Under the pieces are notes generated by a model, which worked only from the letters and a program-made list of their open reading frames with translations, searched no databases and had not been told where the DNA came from. Made by a program: the position numbers and the translations under genes. 64,000 nt of DNA from NCBI RefSeq assembly GCF_003086295.3, contig NC_092048.1, positions 112,174,276 to 112,238,275 of the forward strand, in the 5' to 3' direction. Of this stretch, positions 22,704 to 34,264 are shown piece by piece (the first letter of the stretch is position 1; the number at the start of each line of letters is the position of its first letter). Origin of the DNA: Arachis hypogaea. Its lineage: Eukaryota; Streptophyta; Magnoliopsida; Fabales; Fabaceae.

Positions 22704-25700
22704 GTACCATAAAATATATGGTCACTCCACAAACAACTGCTACGACCTTAAAAATGTGATAGAAAAGCTGGCTAGGGAAGGTCGGCTCGACAGATATCTC
22801 ATAGAAAGGTCGGATAGTCATGGGAAGAGAAAGCGAGATGATACGGATAGAAGAGACCCACCACCGCAGACTCCGGAGAGACATATCCATATGATCTCAG
22901 GAGGGTTCGCGGGAGGGGGACTCACCAAATCCTCTCGCAAAAGGCATCTCAAGAGAGTCTACCAGGTCGGAGGAGAGTCATCCGACCTCCCTACCATTTC
23001 ATTCACAAAAGAACATGGGCAAGGAATAATCCCTGGACACGATGATCCAGTGGTAATAACTATGATCCTAGCAAATGCCCATCTCCATAGAACCCTAGTA
23101 GACCAAGGAAGCTCAGCGGACATTCTTTTCAAGCCCGCTTTCAACAAACTAGGGTTGGATGAAAAAGAGTTAAGAGCCTACCCCGACACCTTGTACGGAT
23201 TAGGTGACGCGCCAATAAAGCCATTGGGATTTTTGCCCCTCCACACCACTTTTGGAAAAGGGGAAAAATCAAAAACTCTGAGTATAGACTTCATAGTCAT
23301 CGATGTAGGGTCAGCATACAATGCTTTAATCGGCAGAGCTACCCTCAATCGACTCGGAGCGGTGGTATCCACTCCCCACCTTTGTATGAAATTCCCGACT
23401 TCAGCAGGAATAGCAACGGTGAGGGGAGATCAGAAATTGGCAAGGAAATGCTACAATGAAAGCCTAAACCTGAGAGGAAAAGGCAGAGAGGTCCACACAA
23501 TAGAACTTGGTGGGGCAAAAGCTAGAGAAGAGCTACGACCACAGCCGAGAGGAAGAACCGAGGAGATACAGGTCGGCAAAGAAGAAGGAAAAAATACTCA
23601 CATAGGAGCCAACCTAGGGGAAACCCTAAAACAAGGGTTGACCAAGCTCCTAAGAGACAATTCCGACCTTTTTGCCTGGAAGGCCTCCGATATGCCTGGG
23701 ATAGATCCCGAGCTCATGACCCATAAGCTTTCGGTATACTCGGGTTCCCGACCTGTACAACAAAGGAGACGCAAGCTCGGCCCAGAACGAGCCCTAATAG
23801 TAGAAGAGCAAGTACGAGCGCTCCTAGAAGCCGGCTTCATCAGAGAAGTCAAGTACCCAACATGGCTAGCCAATGTAGTGCTAGTCAAAAAATAAAATGG
23901 CAAATGGAGAATGTGTGTCGACTACACCGACTTAAATAAGGCCTGTCCCAAGGACCCTTATCCACTGCCAAGTATTGACACCCTAGTGGACTCCAGCTCG
24001 GGGTATCAATACTTGTCGTTTATGGACGCCTACTCGGGATATAACCAAATCCCGATGTACGAGCCAGACCAGGAGAAAACATCATTCATCACGCCCAGAG
24101 CTAATTTTTGCTACGTGGTCATGCCATTTGGACTGAAAAATGCAGGGGCCACATACCAGAGGTTGATGAATAAGGTGTTCACCTCTCACCTTGGAAGCCT
24201 AATGGAAGTATACGTCGACGACATGCTGGTAAAAACCGAAAAAGAAGTCGACCTCTTGTCTGATCTCTCACGGGTCTTTGACACCATAAGGTTACACGGG
24301 ATGAGACTAAATCCCGCAAAGTGTGCCTTCGCGGTAGAGGCAGGAAAATTTCTAGGGTTTATGCTGACACAAAGAGGGATCGAAGCAAATCCTGATAAGT
24401 GTAGAGCTATCCTGGAGATGAAAAGCCCGACTTGTTTAAGAGAGGTCCAACAACTGAATGGCCAACTTGCAGCCCTCTCCAGATTTTTGGCAGGATCAGC
24501 ACTAAAATCCCTCCCACTGTTCTCCTTATTGAGAAAAGGGATGTCAGTTTGAATGGACTCCTGAATGCGAGGAGGCGTTCCAGGAGTTCAAAAGATTCTT
24601 GAGCCAACCTCCTATTCTGACCCGACCTATAGCTGGAGAAGACCTCGTCCTATACTTATATGTAGCAGACAAGGCCGTCTCATCGGCCCTGATAAGAGAA
24701 GACGAGGCCGGTCAGCACCCAGTATATTTCATCAGTAAAGTTCTACAAGGCCCTGAGCTAAGGTACCACAAACTAGAGAAGTTTGCCTACTCCTTAGTAG
24801 TAGCCTCACGAAGGCTACGACCTTACTTTCAAACTCACACAATAAGAGTCCGCACAAACCAACCCATGAAGCAAATCCTCCAAAAAATGGATATTGCAGG
24901 GAGAATGGTTCAATGGGCAATAGAGCTTTCCGAGTTCGACTTGAAGTATGAAACTCAGACAGCGATTAAAGCCCAGTGCCTCACCGACTTCATTGCAGAA
25001 TACGCAAGAGACCAAGAGGAAAAACCAACTACATGGGAACTCTATGTAGATGGATCCTCAAACAAAACAGGAAGCGGTGCAGGCATAATATTGGTGGACG
25101 AAAGAAGAACCCAAATAGAGGTTTCCCTCAAATTTGAATTCTCAGCTTCAAATAATCAGGCAGAGTATGAAGCCTTGATTGCTGGATTGAAGCTGGCGGA
25201 AGAGTCGATGCTACAAAGGTGATGATATACAGCGACTCGCAAGTGGTGACCTCCCAGATAAGTGGAGAGTATCAGGCAAAGGACCCAAATATGAAAAGGT
25301 ACTTGGAAAAAACTCTGGAACACCTTGGGTGCTTTGCAGAAACCGAGGTCAAACACATAACTCGGGATCTAAATAGCAGAGCAGACGCCCTATCCAAGTT
25401 AGCAAGTACCAAGCCAGGAGAGAATAACAGAAGTCTGATCCAGGAAACTCTCCAGAAACCCTCCGAAGTAAAAGAAAAAGACAAACAAGAAGTCCTTGAG
25501 GTAGTCGGATTAAGCCTCGGATGGATGAACCCCTTGGTCGAATACATGAAATTCGACATCCTCCCGAAAGAGGAAAGAGAGGCCAAGAAAATTCGGAGGG
25601 AAGCACAACACTACACCTTGGTGAAAAATATTCTCTACATGAGGGGGATATCAACACCATTGTTAAAGTGCGTACCGACCTCAAAAACCACCGAAGTGTT

Positions 25701-26756
25701 AGAAGAAGTCCATAGTGGGATCTGCGAAAATCATCTCGGAGCAAGGTCATTAGCCAGGAAAGTGATCCGAGCTAGATTCTACTGGCCGACCTTGCAGAAA
25801 GATGCGACCGAATTTATGAAAAAGTGTCAACCGTGCCAGATGCATGCAAATTTCCACGTGGCTCCCCCGGAGGAGCTCATCAGCATTACTTCTCCATGGC
25901 CCTTTGCGAAATAGGGAATGGATTTGTTAGGTCCTTTTCCCCAGGCGCCAGGACAAGTCAATACCTGATAGTGGGAATAGATTACTTCACAAAATGGATA
26001 GAAGCAGAACCATTGGCCACCATCACCGCACAGAGAAGTCGGAGGTTCCTCTACAAAAATATCATCACAAGATATGGGATACCCTATTCCATTACTATAG
26101 ATAATGGAACCCAGTTCACCGACTCTACCTTTAGAAGCCTAGTAGCTAGTATGAAAATCAAGCACCAGTTCACCTCGGTGGAACACCCGCAAGCCAATGG
26201 GCAAGCCGAGGCAGCCAACAAAGTCATACTGGCAGGGCTAAAGAAAAGGCTACAAGATGCAAAAGGAGCCTGGGCTGAAGAGCTCCCACAAGTGCTATGG
26301 GCCTACAGGACGACCCCCCAATCCACCACTGGAGAAACACCCTTCCGACTAGTTTATGGGGTAGAAGCCATGATCCCAATAGAAGTCAACGAGCAAAGCC
26401 CAAGAGTAATTCTCCATGACGAGATCGGAAATATACAGGGGCACAAAGAGGAGCTCGACTTGCTCCCCGAAGTCCGAGAAGAAGCCCAGATAAGAGAAGC
26501 AGCGTTGAAGCAAAGGATGGCTACAAGATACAATAAAAAAGTCATTCGAAGAGCATTCACCTTAAGTGACTTGGTCTTGATCAGAAACGATATTGGAGTC
26601 AACAAATCAGGGGAAGGAAAGCTCGCTGCAAATTGGAAGGGACCATACAAAATCAATGAGGTCTTAGGAAAAGGCTATTATAAAGTGACCGACCTGGACG
26701 GCACCGAGTTACCAAGGTCGTGGCATGCTTGTAATATGAAAAGGTACTATAGCTAA
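22684..26756 (+). pseudogene. pol of the Tat element (PR-RT-RH-aRH-INT), broken
   Basis: Domains in order: protease about 23090-23400 (DQGSSADILF; the usual DxGSS Ser/Ala context is kept); reverse transcriptase about 23740-24500 with YVDDM near 24211; first RNase H about 24600-25010, where the conserved acidic first residues look altered; a second, archaeal-type RNase H about 25035-25400 (ELYVDGSSNKTGSGAGI, SDSQVV, NSRADALSKLA), the mark of the Tat lineage; integrase with HHCC finger about 25700-25850, core D in GIDYFTKW near 25977, D in DNGTQF near 26101, E in GQAEAANK near 26205. Breaks: TAA at 23893-23895, frameshift near 24535, frameshift near 25205, TAG at 25912-25914 and a frameshift near 25965. 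Ends at TAA 26754-26756. Confidence 0.9.
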
Positions 26757-27574
26757 AAGCGAACTCTACTCCCTGATGTACTCTTTTCCCAACTTCATGA
26801 TTTTTTCCCAAAACCAAAGGGTTTTTTCTGGAGAAGGGTTTTTAACGAGGCATCATAGTAGGGGCTAAGGGAAATAGACTGTCAAAAATCCTTAGCAGCA
26901 ATAAAGTACCTCCCCAATTAATAAAGATCTTTTTTACAAATATCTCTTAAATTCCTTTGTTGTTTTCTCTTTCTATGAAACGCGCCGACTTAAGCTCGAC
27001 AAAACGTGAAAATCCCATGAACCGACCTAGATGGTCGTCAGGATAAAACGACGAGGTACAAGTCGGTGTAAAGAGGTTATAAAAGGTGATCGTAAGAAAC
27101 TCGGAAACATTCCGACTCATAATTTGAAATGAAAAGACCGAGTAGAAATAGAAAACGAATCGCAAAAATAACCTAAGTCATGAAAACTCAATAAAACAAA
27201 ATTGAGTACTAGGAATAACGAAAGAGATAGGAAAAAAACCAAGAAAAATTAAAAGGCTGTCCTAAAGATTCTTGAAACTAAAAGGTTCAGAAAGACAGAC
27301 AAGCCAAAGAAAAGGTTTTCCAGAAAAGAACAAGGAGAATTCGAAAAAATCGCAATCAGAAAAGCATGCACGCATAAGGTAACTTAAACCCTTATCCAAA
27401 AAGGGTATTTATTTTTTGTTAACTTAAACCCTTATTAAAAAAGGGTATTTTAAATATTTTGTTTACGGCCTTATAAGGCCAAAAACAAATTGTTCAGAAC
27501 ATCACCACCAACACAAATAAAGAAGTTTAAAAAATGGGGGACCCACAGGCCGGGCCCCCAAAATAGCCAACAAA
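26757..27574. other. Spacer between convergent coding regions of the Tat element
   Basis: No coding sequence. Two similar segments with inverted AAACCCTTAT / AAAAAGGGT arms (27385-27410 and 27421-27450) and a perfect 14-base palindrome GGCCTTATAAGGCC (27467-27480) lie near the aORF stop. Confidence 0.7.
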
Positions 27575-29449
27575 TTACTTTTTAGGAAGAAGAGTAGACG
27601 GATCACCACCACTAGAGTCAGGAAGAACGCCGCTAGGACCAGGAAGAGAGGCATCCATAGGAGATGAAGAGGAAGTCGGAGGAACAGTAGAAGAACTCGG
27701 AACGTCCTTAGGGCGAGGAGGGGACTCTATGATCCTCTGCCCCCGAGTCTTCAATTTTGACTCGGAAATAATTACGGGGACAGGGGGATCCACAATGGCA
27801 CCATCAACGACAACTTTATCAGGATCTAAAGGAGAAAGGTCCAAGTCAGGAGCAATGACTCCGACCTGCTCCTTAAAGATCCTCCAAGCCTCCTCAGCTC
27901 CATCAGCAATAGAGTCCTCCAACTCGGTATAGGCCTTTTGAGAATTCAGCAGATCATTTTTCACAGACACAAGATCGTCAAATAAACTTTGGTAGCTGTC
28001 ATGTGCTGTCTTCCTCAAGCCCACCTCCATGTTGCATTGGGCTTGCAACTTCCTCTCCTTCTCCCGGAGGCTATCTCTATCCTCCTTCAACTTGGCGACT
28101 TCCTCCTTCAACTCCCTCTCCTGCTCTTGATACATAAGAAGCCTTCTTTCCAGCTCCTCAACCCTCGAGGTCATCCCTAAAGAGTTGAGAGGAGTCTTCT
28201 CAAAAATATCTAAGAGTTTGCTGCAAACCCCCGCCGCCTTGAGACTCTCCTCAACCAGAGTGGTAAGGTAGTGCCGAACAGAAGCATCATCCATGCTTAT
28301 ACGAGCATGGGGGTAGATGTTCTTTCGGACGAATGCAAGAGCATCCGCCTTAACCTCACCAGAAGAGCCAGACTCTAAGGTCTTACGCTTCCTCTTCTCT
28401 GGCTCAGGAGAAGGTCGGGCAGAGGGGGGCGGCTGAGAGGAAGCAGAAGAAGAAATCACAATGGGCTGGGAAGGAGTCCCAACGTTTCGAGGAGGAGGAG
28501 GAGAAGAGATAACCGCCCTGACGCCACCAGTCCTGGCGCGAGACCTTGCTTTAGCCTCCTGGACTCTCTGGTAAGACTCCTGAGCGTTTGCCTTCGCCAT
28601 CTCTGAAAAAACAATAGATAATAGATTAAGACAAGTCGGGAAGGTCAATCAGACAAGTCGGTAATCTAACAAACAAATAAAAGCTACCTAGCTGTGCCTG
28701 GACAAAGGTCGGGGACCCCTGGAGAAACTTTTTAGTGTCCAAGTACGGGGCCCTCCCCCACACTTCTCGGAGGAACCCCACAACGGCTGCTTCTACCTCA
28801 TCCAGGTCATCTAGACCATATTTCTCACAGGGGGAGGCCTCCATCCAGTACAAAGGAAAGCGGGGAGAAGAATTATCATCCAGAAAAAAGGGGTGGTGAC
28901 CCTCTACAGCTTGAACTTTGAAAAAATAATTTTTAAAGTCATGGAAGGATTCGTCAAAAAGGGTAAAAACTCTCCGACCCTGTATGGCTCGGAAAGACAC
29001 CCACTGTTGCTTATTGTTCAGCCCACTGAAGGGTTTGGTCATATGAAAGAGATAGAAAAAAATCTTCAAAGAGGTCGGGAACTCTAAAGCTTGGCTAATA
29101 AATTGATAAATTTTCAAAAAACCCCAAGAGTTGGGGTGAAGCTGGGTAGGGGCAACTCGACAGTGATGCAAAACAGACATCTCAAAGTTTGAAAAAGGAA
29201 GAAAAACACCCAAACGGGTGATCATACACTCATACATAAAGAAAAAATGAGGGGCCGCCTCATTGGCCCTCCCAAAGCAAACCCGATCTTCAGGACCCGG
29301 GACTACCAACTCATACTTCGGCTCGTTCTCCTCAGAAGTACAAATTCTGTGGTGAGTACGAAGGTGGGTGATAAAATCAGTATCGACCGAGGGTTCCTCC
29401 CTAGGACCGTGACATCAACCCACTGAGAAAGGACATCTACGGAAGCCAT
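27575..29449 (-). pseudogene. Antisense intron-containing gene of the Tat element (putative gypsy-type transposon domain)
   Basis: Minus strand, between pol and the 3' LTR. The likely ATG is at 29449; a one-base frameshift near 29385-29405 separates the first 15 or so codons from the rest. Exon 1 (to 28688) encodes the domain known as putative gypsy type transposon (conserved GVFLPFSNFEMSVL, APTQLHPNSWGFL, WVSFRAIQ). An 85-base intron, 28603-28687, has GT and AG borders and a T-rich 3' end; joining keeps the frame. Exon 2 (28602-27575) is Ser/Pro-rich, then a long coiled coil (about 28180-28010 in plus coordinates), then a Pro/Ser tail to TAA. A minus-strand TATAAATA lies at 29743-29736. Extra antisense ORFs are known in Tat-type elements; their role is not. 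Confidence 0.8.
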
Positions 29450-29735
29450 TTCTTTTTCTTAAAAAGGTAACAAAAACCTACAAGGGAAAAAAGAAAAGAA
29501 AAATCAAAAACACGGTCTCTAAAGGGAGGGAATACGGAACTAAAGTCTACAAACCAACCTATCTACAAAATAAAGGCATGCAAATAGAAAAGCATGTTCC
29601 AAAAAGAACTAACCTTTATCTGGAAATGAGGGTTGGAGGAAACAAAAGCCTTCGAAGATACAAGAATGCAACACGAACGAAATGAAGGAGAAATTTGAAA
29701 AATTGCAGAAACGAAACAATGAAAGAGAGGGAAAG

Positions 29736-29743
29736 TATTTATA
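29736..29743 (-). promoter_or_regulatory. TATA box for the antisense gene
   Basis: TATAAATA on the minus strand about 290 bases before the ATG at 29449, in sequence with no other function. Inferred promoter. Confidence 0.5.
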
Positions 29744-29983
29744 AGTACGTTAGGGGCACAATGGTAAAAACGGGGCAGTTATTAATAAAGACGCACCGTT
29801 ACCAAGACCATTAATCCCTACGCACATCCCTAACAGACGCGATGCTTGATTAGACGTAATTGTCAGAACCAAAAGGTCACGAAAAATCACGTCGGTTTCG
29901 GACCATCACGTTGGTCTTCCAACAAGTCGGCTACAATCCCGAGTAGTATACTCGAACCCAAATCTTAAAGAGAAATTGGGCTC

Positions 29984-29995
29984 GAGTAGGGGCAC
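29984..29995 (+). other. Polypurine tract of the Tat element
   Basis: GAGTAGGGGCAC directly before the 3' LTR. Confidence 0.75.
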
Positions 29996-30449
29996 TGTTC
30001 ATATCCTGGCCCAACGCTAAGGCCCAGGATCCAAGTAAAAAGGCCCAACCCAAAGGGTTGACCTCACCCTTCACCAAATCAGCCGCTACGAAGTCGGTAC
30101 TCGCCACGACTTGCTCTAAAGAAGTCAGGAACGAGGGTTAGCTAGCAGATAAGCGCTCATTTGTATGAGTAACTGCCCCTAGAATCTCTCTAACCACTTC
30201 CACGAGCCATATCTTAACTTCCCTAAAATAAAGGGACGGTTAACACCCTAAAAAAGTGGCACTACTCCAACGGTGGTTATTGGTTCACCACTATAAATAC
30301 ACTGACACCCCTCAGGTATCTCTAAGTCCCAATACTCTCTAGACCTGCTAACACTCTTGCTGACTTAGGCATCAGAGTGTCTTTGTAGGTACCACCCCCC
30401 ATTCATTCATACTCACAAGTCGGACGGAGGCCCCAAGGCGCAGACCCTC

Positions 30450-32253
30450 TGATGAGCGGATAATTTATACGCTTTTTGACATTATTTTTAGTATGTTTTT
30501 AGTAGGATCTAGTTACTTTTAGGGATGTTTTCATTAGTTTTTATGTTAAATTCGCATTTCTAGACTTTACTATGAGTTTGTGTGTTTTTCTGTAATTTCA
30601 GGTATTTTCTGGCTGAAATTGAGGGACTTGAGCAGAAATCAGATTCAGAGGTTGAAGAAGGACTGCTGATGCTGTTGGATTCTGATCTCCCTGCACTCAA
30701 AGTGGATTTTCTGGAGCTGCAAAACTCGAAATGGCGCGCTTCCAATTGCGTTGGAAAGTAGACATCCAGGGCTTTCCAACAATATATAATAGTTCATACT
30801 TTGGCCAAGAATAGACGACGTAAACTGGCGTTCAACGCCAGCTTTCTACTCAAATCTGGCGTCCAGCGCCAGAAAAGGAGCCAAAACCAGAGTTGAACGC
30901 CCAAACTGGCACAAAAGCTGGCGTCCAACTCCAAGAAGGACCTCTACACATGCAACACTCAGGCTCAGCCCAAACACACACCAAGTGGGCCCAGGAAGTG
31001 GATTTATGCATCAATTACTTACTCATGTAAACCCTAGTAGCTAGTTTATTATAAATAGGACCTTTTACTATTGTATTAGGTATCTTTGATCAGTTGTATG
31101 CTATCTTAGATCACAATTGAGGGCTGGCCTCTCGACCAAGCCTGGACTTTCACTTATGTATTTTTAACGGTAGAGTTTCTACACTCCATGGATTAAGGTG
31201 TGGAGCTCTGTTGTTCCTCAAAGATTAATGCAAAGTACTACTGTTTTCTATTCAATTCATCTTATTTCGCTTCTAAGATATCCATTCGCACCCAAGAACA
31301 TGATGAAGGTGATGATTATGTGTGACGCTCATCACCATTCTCCCCTATGAACACGTGCCTGACAAACACTTCCGTTCTACATGAAATAAGCTAGAATGAA
31401 TATCTCTTAGATCTCTTAACCGGAATCTTCGTGGCGTAAGCTAGAATGATGGCGGCATTCAAGAGAATCTGGAACGTCTAAACCTTGTCTGTGGTATTCC
31501 GAGTAGGATTCAATGAATAAATGACTGTGACGAGCTCCAAACTCGCGATTGCAGGGTGTTAGTGACAGACGCAAAAGGATAGTAAATCCTATTCCAGCAT
31601 GATCGAGAACCGACAGATGAATAGCCGTGCCGTGACAGGATGCGTGAGCATATTATTCACTGAGAGGAAAAGATGAAGCCATTGACAGGGTGATGCCTCT
31701 AGACGATTAGCCGTGCCGTGACAGGGCATTGGATCATTTTCCCGAGAGATGACCGAAAGTAGCCATTGACAGTGGTGATGTATCACATAAAGCCAGCCAT
31801 GGAAAGGAGTAAGACTGATTGGATGAAGATAGCAGGAAAGCAGAGGTTCAGAGGAACGAAAAGCATCTCCATTCGCTTATCTGAAATTCCTACCAATGAT
31901 TTACATAAGTACCTCTATCCCTATTCTATTATTTATTATTCGAAAACACCATTATCAATTTATATCTGCCTAACTGAGATTTGCAAGGTGACCATAGCTT
32001 GCTTCATACCAACAATCTCCGTGGGATTCGACCCTTACTCACGTAAGGTATTACTTGGACGACCCAGTGCACTTGCTAGTTAGTTGTATCGAAGTTGTGA
32101 ACCATGGTATTGGCACCATGTTCTTGGCGCCATTGCCAGGGAAAGAAAGAGCCATGAATTTTACATAATTGAAGTGTAATCACGATTACGCGTACCAAGT
32201 TGCTCACGTTGCCAGGGATTGTTCGAGCCTGGACATCACAATTTCGTGCACCA
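30450..32253 (+). mobile_element. Nested solo LTR, 1,804 bp
   Basis: TGATGAGCGG...GTGCACCA, flanked by CCCTC at 30445-30449 and 32254-32258; the uninterrupted target is visible in the 5' LTR near 21410. Palindrome motifs start at 30827, 30858, 30889 and 30920 (exact 31-base steps); TATAAATA at 31050-31057. Same family as 4042-5742. Near its 3' end it contains primer-site-like sequences (32125-32142 and 32205-32220). Confidence 0.93.
30827..30933 (+). repeat. 31 bp phased palindrome array in the solo LTR
   Basis: Four motifs of the GGCGTTNAACGCC type (one as GGCGTCCAGCGCC, one with its first half degraded) at exact 31-base steps, ending about 117 bases upstream of TATAAATA. Confidence 0.9.
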
Positions 32254-32340
32254 CCCTCTCAAAGGCTTCCTTCCTCAGACGATTGGGCCAACCAACGCCA
32301 TCCATCCCATTAATCTCCGGTTACCTACCGTAACAGATAG

Positions 32341-33700
32341 ATATACTAGTATTATTCAAAACAACATCAATTAATGTATACTCACTTACTTCTTATTTGG
32401 TGTGTTATGAATATGATGAGTTTGACTTATTTAAAGTTATTCATCAATTCAAAATATAAAAATATAAAATATATTATAAATGAATTAGCCAAATTTAACT
32501 AATATTAGAATATAGTTTGGTGATAAACATGTGCATTAACTTGTAATTATTTATAAGTGATAAAATACATTAATTATTTATTAACCAAGACATTCACATT
32601 ATATTATAACAAAATACATTAATTAATTCTTTATTAACTTGTAATTATTTATAAGTGGCACAAATAATACAAAATTTTAGACTTTTTTCTTGCATGAGGA
32701 GTAACCGTAGAAAGTTTGTATTGAAAGATTAAGCATTTTAAAATTTTCAAAGTATTTTTATATAAAAGGTGAATAAAAACTTAAAAAAAATGTGAAATAA
32801 GTGTCTTTGTTAGCAAAACCCATATGAAACTTAAGCATACCAAGTAGAAAAATAGTGTGATTTTTTCCACCTCAAATTAAAAGAGTTACTCTCAAATTAA
32901 GAAATATTACTCCTAATACAAAATACATATAATGAAATTTTATCAAATAGCATTGACGCATATAATTATTATTCAACTATATTATATACAAGATTAATTA
33001 TTAAATCATTTTTATGTATACAAATTTATATATAGTTATCTTTATATAAAATTAATAATTAAAACTTAAAATTTGTTAAATATTTTACAAATTTAATTAA
33101 ATAATTATTTAATAATTTTTAATTATTAATTTTATATAAAAATAATTATATATAAATTTTTATTATAAAATATGTATTAAAATAAATTAAATATATAAAA
33201 ATAATTTAATAATTAATTTTATATTTTAAAACTAAAATTTTAATTAAATCTTTAATTATTAAATATAATATTAAATTTTAATTTTTTAATTCTAATTTCA
33301 GTCTCACAAAATAAACGCTTTTTTTTAGTCACGAAAGAAAAAAACGCTTTTTTGATATTTGTTGGTAAGACGACAATTTATATTGCAGTGAGCCCCACCG
33401 CCAGGCCCACCCCAAAAATCTTTCGCCGCAAAGGGCTGGGAGAGAGGAAATCTACGGTTGCCAAAATAATCACCATGAAAATAGAAAGGAATCAAATCCA
33501 AAAAATAAAGAAAATGGAAAATAATAAAACACAGATTCTTGAGTAAGTTAAGTTGCCGTTAAAAACCATTTTATGAAGGTATTTCCAGTACACGAAGGTG
33601 CACCAAAATCCCATACTCCTAACCAATCTCAAGTGAGGGAGCCATTATAATATGCCGCCACGTAGCATCTCCGTGAACTCAAATTTAATCAGAACCATTC
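32341..33700. other. A/T-rich intergenic region
   Basis: No credible gene. Very A/T-rich to about 33340, with repeated TTAATTATTAAAT-like segments. From about 33360 composition becomes more balanced as the promoter of the kinase gene is approached. Confidence 0.6.
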
Positions 33701-33764
33701 GATCCCCAACACCAAAGGTTCCTACGCGCGGAGAATAGCCCGGACACTGATGCACATTTTTAAT

Positions 33765-33772
33765 TATAAAAG
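33765..33772 (+). promoter_or_regulatory. TATA box of the YODA-like gene
   Basis: TATAAAAG followed by a C/T-rich 5' leader (33800-33990), a typical plant core promoter. A strong splice donor, GTAAGT, at 34020 suggests a 5' UTR intron ending before the ATG at 36050; the acceptor is not certain. An intronic (TTA)n repeat lies at 34224-34263. Confidence 0.6.
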
Positions 33773-34220
33773 GTGAAATGAAATAATCAATTTTCTCACA
33801 CGCTGACTGTTTCTAGTGCTAGTTCTCTCTTCTACTCTCTACTCTCTACTCTCTCCCCTTTCATATTCTTGTTCTTCCTCGTCCTCCTTTCTCTTCGTTC
33901 TTGTCACACTCTCTGTGCTTTCTTAGCTTCTTCTCTTAGCGGTGTCTTTAGATAACACCCTGAGCTTCGTCTATCCGTCAAAACGTCGACGTTTTGGATG
34001 CTAAGAAACACAGCATTGAGTAAGTGATCAAAGATAGGGTTACACTGTCATCTGCTGCTTTGATTTTTTTATTTTTTCTGCTGAATTGATGTAACACCTG
34101 TCGGTTCATTTCGAAACCTGTCGTTCGGAAGCAATACTTCCTGCATGTTTATCTATTGAATTCGAATTTGTTCCGTTACGTTTTCTTTTTCTTCTGCATT
34201 TTCCGTTGGCTCCAACGGTG

Positions 34221-34264
<44 letters not shown>

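Larger units (their letters stand above)
20963..32335 (+). mobile_element. Tat-lineage Ty3/gypsy element, complete but mutated
   Basis: 5' LTR 20963-21494, 3' LTR 29996-32335 (interrupted by a nested solo LTR), perfect 5-base target duplication GATAG at 20958-20962 and 32336-32340. Order: LTR, tRNA-Asp primer site, gag, protease, reverse transcriptase, RNase H, a second RNase H, integrase, spacer, antisense gene, polypurine tract, LTR. The second RNase H places it in the Tat lineage. Hand comparison of the LTRs gives 12 substitutions and one 1-base gap over about 531 bases (about 2.3%). Several frameshifts and stops in gag-pol make it non-autonomous. Confidence 0.93.
29996..32335 (+). mobile_element. 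3' LTR of the Tat element, interrupted
   Basis: Pieces 29996-30449 and 32259-32335 together give 531 bases against 532 in the 5' LTR. The insert between them is a solo LTR of another family flanked by CCCTC. Confidence 0.93.

Noticed and set aside
33352..33546. Small basic frame upstream of the kinase gene
   Set aside because: Lys/Ile-rich by composition, ends in promoter DNA, no recognisable motif.
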